DNA of 10,758 nt from a bacterium UBA7470 (GTDB lineage Bacteria > Pseudomonadota > Gammaproteobacteria > Burkholderiales > Burkholderiaceae_C): NCBI GenBank assembly GCA_002479815.1, contig DLPA01000190.1, positions 1 through 10,758 on the forward strand, read 5' to 3'. Every line of letters begins with the position of its first letter. Positions within the stretch are counted from its first letter, which is position 1. A program made the position numbers and the translations under genes. Under the pieces are notes generated by a model. The model ran no database searches and was not told the DNA's origin. It saw nothing but the letters and a program-made list of their open reading frames with translations. Of the stretch, positions 7,302 to 10,758 are shown piece after piece.

Positions 7302-10028
7302 TTAATTGTCTGATGTCGAACGCAGAACCACGGTGCTTTGTGCTGTCCCAGCAGCATCGGTGATGGTCGTACGTTGATGACTGACGATGGTCGTATCGTA
7401 TTGTTCTGGCACGGTTGCATCAAACGCGCGTGTCTCTTGCGCAGCTGGGGCTTCAAGACCCGTGGGTGAAGGGGACGATAAAGTCGCAGGTGCAGACGGT
7501 GCGTTCGATTGCGATGAGCCTGCCTTGAAAGAGGAGTTGGTGCTCTGTCTCAGCTCTTGTGCCATCACCGTCCCAGTTTGATAACGAAGATGCTCTTGTT
7601 TTACTAGAGCCGTTGCGACGACTTGTGCCAGTGCAGCAGGAACCTCGGGGCGTATGGACCGCACATCAGGGGCTGGCTCATTCGCGATTTTGTACATCAA
7701 CTCAGCCATCGAGTCGCCTCGGAAAGGCAAGTGCCCTGTCAACAACTGAAAGAGCATGACCCCTAAGGAATACAGGTCTGAACGCCCATCGACGCGCTTG
7801 CCCGAAATTTGCTCTGCGGACATGAAACTAGGCGTGCCCAATACCATCCCCGTTTTGGTTTTGCTGGAGTCGGTGACGCGGGCAATCCCAAAGTCTGTCA
7901 CCTTCACCACGTCGCCTTGCCGTTCGTACATGATGTTGGCCGGCTTGATGTCGCGATGTACCACGCCCAAACTGTGGGCATAAGCCAGCGCATCGGCCAC
8001 TCGTGCGCAAATCGACACCACCAAGGGAATGGGCAATAAGTGATTCGGTTTGGTGAACTCCAACAAGTCTTTACCGCGCAAAAACTCCATGGCGATGTAG
8101 GCCAAGTTGTGTTCCTCACCGGCATCAAAAATGGTCACGATGTTGGTGTGCTGCAAACGGCCTGCGGTCTCCGCTTCACGGAAGAAGCGTTCACGCGCCT
8201 CGACCAAGTCGTCGCCTTCAAATTCTTGGCTCAACGCCATGGTTTTGATGGCGACAGTGCGGTTGATTTTGGGGTCTTTACCCAAATAGACGACGCCCAT
8301 CGCACCCTTGCCGAGTTCTTTCTCTAATTGATAGCGACCCAGCGTCGGTTTTTCGACCTCTCCGTCCATGATGAGGGTGCTGGATGTCGCTCCTGCACCC
8401 AGCATCACGGTTTCAGATAAGTTCTTGGCGCGTTTGAGTTTGTTGGCCAAGTCTTTGTAGTTTCTGTCATGGTTGGCCATGTGTTCATAAACGGCCTGCG
8501 CCTTGTTGAATTGGCGTTTGCGTTCGAAGTCCAATGCCAAGTTCATCAGATTGTCCATCACCATGTCGTTCAGAGGCACGCGCCGGAAGAAATCAAATGC
8601 CTCGTCCAAGCGTCCCTGCCCCTGATTGGCAAGCCCCAGTTGCCGAAAGCTCTCGGCGGATTGTTCATCTGACTTGATCTTGCCTGCTTCTGTCACCAAA
8701 TAACGTTTGGTCACCAAACCAATGTAACCCAAGGCCAATGTCGCCATGGGCAGCACCAAAGGAACCCAAAGATAACGGTTCGTAATCAAGACATATTCAG
8801 CCATGAACAGCAAGACAAACAAGCCCCCAGCAATGGCTGCTGCAATGCCTCCGGTCACGCGCGGTAGTACCACACCCATGACGACAATGACACTCAGCAT
8901 GGCAAGTAAGGTCACGACCCCACCCCAGTAAGGTACTGAAAAAGAGTGCCCATTCAGGAGGCTGGATACTTGGTGCGCCAGCAGTTGCGCCGCAGGTGTG
9001 GTGGCAGAGGCGGGTGTGACGAAGGTATCACCTACGCCTTCGGCACTGGAGCCGATGAGCACGACTTTGCCAGCGTATTTTTCAGGTGCAATCTTGCCCG
9101 AGTAAAAGTCAAAAAAAGAATCCTTGACGAAAGCGCCTTCTTTGTAGAACTGCGAGTAAAACATCCCACCAGCATCCAGTTGCAGTTTGATACCTCCCAG
9201 CTGATAGGCCCCATCCCCTAAAGACCTCAGGTCTTTGATCGACAAGTTCAGGGCTTGCGCTGCGGTCATCAAAGACAAACTGGGAATCCATTGCCCGTCG
9301 TGGTCGATGAACAGGGGATCCGAGCGCAAGACCCCATCGGCCGGATCACGGATTTGGGTCAGGTGACCAATGCCTGCGGCAGCTTGACCCAGCAAGGCAA
9401 TCGGAAATTGGGCATGGCCCTCGCTGGTGGGTGGCAGCACGGCACCGTCAGGCAGCGCAATATGTTTCGCTACGAAATCAGGCAACGCTTCGCCCGTTTT
9501 GCCTAAAACGGGGCCGACTTTGAAGGCGGCGGGGAGCAAGACTTTGTTGGCGTTTTTGATGCTTTCAGCCAGTTGTACATCAGTGTTCAGTTCACGCTCG
9601 GCCTTGCTGAAAAACTCGGTGAGGCGGCCTGACAAAGGATCATCTGTTGATATACCCGCTGTCAGTTCTTTGAATTGCCGCAAATACAGCAATCCCTTGT
9701 CCGTTTGTGGTTCTGTAAAAAAGACGGTGTGCCCAATGGCTTTCGGTTTGGCCTTGGCCAGCATATCAAGGGCTTTGGCGTGTACCTCGCGCGACCAAGG
9801 CCATCGACCGATGTTGGCAATACTCTGCGCATCTATGTCCAGCACCACAATTTGCTCGGCATGGCCACGACCGGTTTGAACACTTGCAAAGTCGTAAAAC
9901 TTTTTCTCAAGGCTGGCGAATACGTTGGTGGATGTGTTCAACAAAAACACCAAGCCCAATACGATCAAGGCCAACGCTACATCTGAACGCCACCACGTTT
10001 GCGCATTGCCTTTCAATTTGAGCCGCAT
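7302..10028 (-). CDS. CHASE2-domain receptor Ser/Thr protein kinase with TPR-like juxtamembrane region
   Basis: A 908-residue Hanks-type receptor kinase of the inner membrane. Order: TM1 (about 17-34), periplasmic CHASE2 (about 40-360; IVVLDIDAQSIANIGRWPW at 60-78, ADGVLRSDPL at 230-239, KVVLIGSSAEG at 321-331), three TMs (about 367-388, 393-415, 419-438), a cytoplasmic stretch with two TPR-like repeats (about 461-484 and 493-520), kinase domain (about 566-830), and a Ser/Thr/Ala/Pro-rich tail. Kinase residues are complete: glycine loop GKGAMG (573-578), Lys595, probable alpha-C Glu618, HRDIKPAN (Asp693, Asn698), DFG (712-714), activation-loop Thr724, Thr726 and Thr732, and alpha-F Asp751. 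The usual S/APE motif reads SAEQ (737-740). In most receptor kinases the sensor is C-terminal; here it is N-terminal with the kinase at the C-terminal side. The tail repeats Thr-Val/Thr-Ile motifs, plausible autophosphorylation sites. The ribosome site is weak (AGAGATGG region). It is probably the first gene of the signalling operon. Confidence 0.95.
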   Translation of the reverse strand: MRLKLKGNAQTWWRSDVALALIVLGLVFLLNTSTNVFASLEKKFYDFASVQTGRGHAEQIVVLDIDAQSIANIGRWPWSREVHAKALDMLAKAKPKAIGHTVFFTEPQTDKGLLYLRQFKELTAGISTDDPLSGRLTEFFSKAERELNTDVQLAESIKNANKVLLPAAFKVGPVLGKTGEALPDFVAKHIALPDGAVLPPTSEGHAQFPIALLGQAAAGIGHLTQIRDPADGVLRSDPLFIDHDGQWIPSLSLMTAAQALNLSIKDLRSLGDGAYQLGGIKLQLDAGGMFYSQFYKEGAFVKDSFFDFYSGKIAPEKYAGKVVLIGSSAEGVGDTFVTPASATTPAAQLLAHQVSSLLNGHSFSVPYWGGVVTLLAMLSVIVVMGVVLPRVTGGIAAAIAGGLFVLLFMAEYVLITNRYLWVPLVLPMATLALGYIGLVTKRYLVTEAGKIKSDEQSAESFRQLGLANQGQGRLDEAFDFFRRVPLNDMVMDNLMNLALDFERKRQFNKAQAVYEHMANHDRNYKDLANKLKRAKNLSETVMLGAGATSSTLIMDGEVEKPTLGRYQLEKELGKGAMGVVYLGKDPKINRTVAIKTMALSQEFEGDDLVEARERFFREAETAGRLQHTNIVTIFDAGEEHNLAYIAMEFLRGKDLLEFTKPNHLLPIPLVVSICARVADALAYAHSLGVVHRDIKPANIMYERQGDVVKVTDFGIARVTDSSKTKTGMVLGTPSFMSAEQISGKRVDGRSDLYSLGVMLFQLLTGHLPFRGDSMAELMYKIANEPAPDVRSIRPEVPAALAQVVATALVKQEHLRYQTGTVMAQELRQSTNSSFKAGSSQSNAPSAPATLSSPSPTGLEAPAAQETRAFDATVPEQYDTTIVSHQRTTITDAAGTAQSTVVLRSTSDN

Positions 10029-10049
10029 GAAACACCATCTCTGTGAAGC

Positions 10050-10072
10050 TGAATTGCAAAGTCAGCAATTCA
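10050..10072. promoter_or_regulatory. 8+8 bp inverted repeat upstream of the CHASE2 kinase gene, operator-like
   Basis: TGAATTGC, a 7-bp spacer (AAAGTCA), then GCAATTCA form a perfect inverted repeat 22-44 nt upstream of the kinase ATG. The half-site GCAATTC occurs again at 10110-10116, 45 bp further upstream in the same orientation as the right arm. Symmetry and repetition suggest a binding site for a dimeric regulator near the promoter; alternatively the transcript could fold into an 8-bp stem with a 7-nt loop just before the ribosome site. There is no T-run, so it is not a terminator. No regulator can be named from the sequence. Confidence 0.4.
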
Positions 10073-10201
10073 TGGGATTTGTTGTAAGCACTGAGCAACA
10101 CCAGACGGTGCAATTCGAGTGCGCAAACGGTAACAGACAGCGAATGCGTGAGCAAGGGATTTCGTCACGTTTGTGCCACGAACTGTTGCCGATACGCGCC
10201 A

Positions 10202-10229
10202 ATTCTTCATCAAGCCAGCCCGCTGACAA
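10202..10229 (-). promoter_or_regulatory. Candidate sigma-70-like promoter for the signalling operon
   Basis: On the minus strand TTGTCA (10224-10229, five of six matches to TTGACA) is followed after 16 bp by AAGAAT (10202-10207, four of six matches to TATAAT). It starts just downstream of the Uup-like stop and would give a leader of roughly 165 nt that includes the inverted repeat at 10050-10072. The rest of the 205-bp gap (10029-10233) holds no ORF that looks coding, no tRNA and no clear terminator. The match is modest and could be chance. Confidence 0.25.
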
Positions 10230-10233
10230 CCGT

Positions 10234-10758
10234 TCACGAGGTCAAGGCCTCTTGCCGCTCCATCGCTGCCAATAAGGCATCGTCAATCTCGGTGTGGCGT
10301 TGGCTTAAAGCGGCGGCGCGTTTGGGGTCAGAAATAAACAAACTGCCATCGGCCAATGCGGCGTCGATGCGGGCTTGTTCGGCTTCCAAGGTCGCCATCA
10401 GCGCGGGCAATGCGTCTAACTCGCGCTGCTCTTTGTAGCTTAATTTCTTTTTGGGCGGATTGTCGCGCTTGACGTCTGGTGTTTGAGGCTTGTTTTTGCT
10501 TTCAGACGTGGCGGCCGGCTGAGCCGAGGGCGTATTCGATGCAGTTTGCCACGCCGCTGCACGCGCTGATTGGGTCAGCCAGTCTTGCACATCGCCTTCG
10601 TACTCGCGCCAGCGGCCTTGGCCTTCAAAGGCCAGCGTGCTCGTCACCACGTTGTCCAAAAAACGGCGGTCGTGGCTGACCAAGAACACCGTGCCCTCGT
10701 ATTGCGCCAGCAACTCTTCCAGCAGCTCTAGGGTGTCGATGTCCAGATCGTTGGTCGG
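10234..10758 (-). CDS. uup: C-terminal part of an Uup-like ABC-F ATPase (5' end outside window)
   Basis: The frame is open to the right edge of the window, so about 174 C-terminal codons are seen. The edge begins with PTNDLDIDTLELLEELL, the segment after the second Walker B of Uup-type ABC-F proteins, then FLVSHDRRFLD with the switch histidine, then the post-ABC tail WREYEGDVQDWL. A Pro/Lys-rich linker ending in KKKLSYKEQRELDALPAL leads into a charged, alpha-helical C-terminal domain (coiled-coil, DNA/RNA-binding in Uup). ABC-F proteins are soluble, act on ribosomes or nucleic acids, and lack membrane domains. The gene is GC-rich (60% in a sampled line) and compositionally like an ordinary chromosomal housekeeping gene. 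The 205-bp gap that follows suggests it is not part of the signalling operon, although both run in the same direction and read-through cannot be excluded. TTG at 10713 is an internal codon, not the start. Confidence 0.9.
   Translation of the reverse strand, partial: PTNDLDIDTLELLEELLAQYEGTVFLVSHDRRFLDNVVTSTLAFEGQGRWREYEGDVQDWLTQSARAAAWQTASNTPSAQPAATSESKNKPQTPDVKRDNPPKKKLSYKEQRELDALPALMATLEAEQARIDAALADGSLFISDPKRAAALSQRHTEIDDALLAAMERQEALTS

Noticed and set aside
9427..9879. 150-codon open frame on the + strand opposite the CHASE2 kinase gene
   Set aside because: Antisense to the conserved CHASE2 coding sequence, with low-complexity Ser/Arg-rich translation typical of a shadow frame.
10042..10057. 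TGTGA upstream of the kinase gene as half of a CRP site, which would close a cAMP loop
   Set aside because: The second half expected after 6 bp (TCACA) is absent (ATTGC), so it does not fit the CRP consensus.
9907..10155. Minus-strand 82-codon frame overlapping the kinase start and the intergenic region
   Set aside because: Out of frame with the kinase and overlapping its conserved start, no family resemblance and no supporting ribosome site; the intergenic region is better read as regulatory.
10163..10180. CGTCACG...GCCACG direct-repeat-like pair in the intergenic region
   Set aside because: Only short, imperfect repeats with no symmetry; compatible with chance.

Overview
The window looks like a chromosomal segment of a betaproteobacterium of the order Burkholderiales, probably Comamonadaceae-like. 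This rests on the protein style of an Uup-type ABC-F ATPase, an O-antigen-ligase-like C-terminus, and a CHASE2 kinase/PP2C/FHA cluster. It is a judgement from familiarity, not a database match. Base composition is uneven: about 60% GC in sampled lines at the right edge, about 50% across the central genes, and down to 23-40% between roughly 1100 and 3900.

Layout: a + strand gene fragment (2-259, C-terminus of a membrane protein, probably an O-antigen ligase) converges, 22 bp apart, on a run of minus-strand genes filling the rest of the window. In transcription order (right to left) these are: the C-terminus of an Uup-like ABC-F ATPase (10234-10758, enters from outside); a 205-bp intergenic region with a candidate promoter and a clear 8+8 bp inverted repeat; a 908-residue CHASE2 receptor Ser/Thr kinase (7302-10028); a PP2C Ser/Thr phosphatase (6496-7284); a two-FHA-domain protein (5843-6463); a 749-residue CHASE2 adenylate cyclase (3537-5786); a metallo-beta-lactamase-fold cyclic-nucleotide phosphodiesterase (2681-3490); and a GAF-domain GspE/PilB-type ATPase (282-2669). 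Gaps inside the six-gene run are 17, 32, 56, 46 and 11 bp, so a single operon is plausible.

How the genes may work together: the run holds a complete Ser/Thr phosphorylation circuit (kinase writer, PP2C eraser, FHA reader) and a complete cyclic-nucleotide circuit (cyclase maker, phosphodiesterase breaker). Kinase and cyclase carry the same class of periplasmic CHASE2 sensor, so one envelope stimulus, or two related ones, could feed both second-messenger and phosphorylation outputs. The last gene is a secretion/pilus-type assembly ATPase with an N-terminal GAF domain, a plausible effector. No pilin, GspF/PilC or secretin gene lies in the window, so its machine is unknown. Functions of individual genes are well supported by motifs. 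The wiring between them is inference.

No RNA genes, insertion sequences or CRISPR arrays were recognised. The only stretch without a gene longer than 60 bases is 10029-10233, described below.
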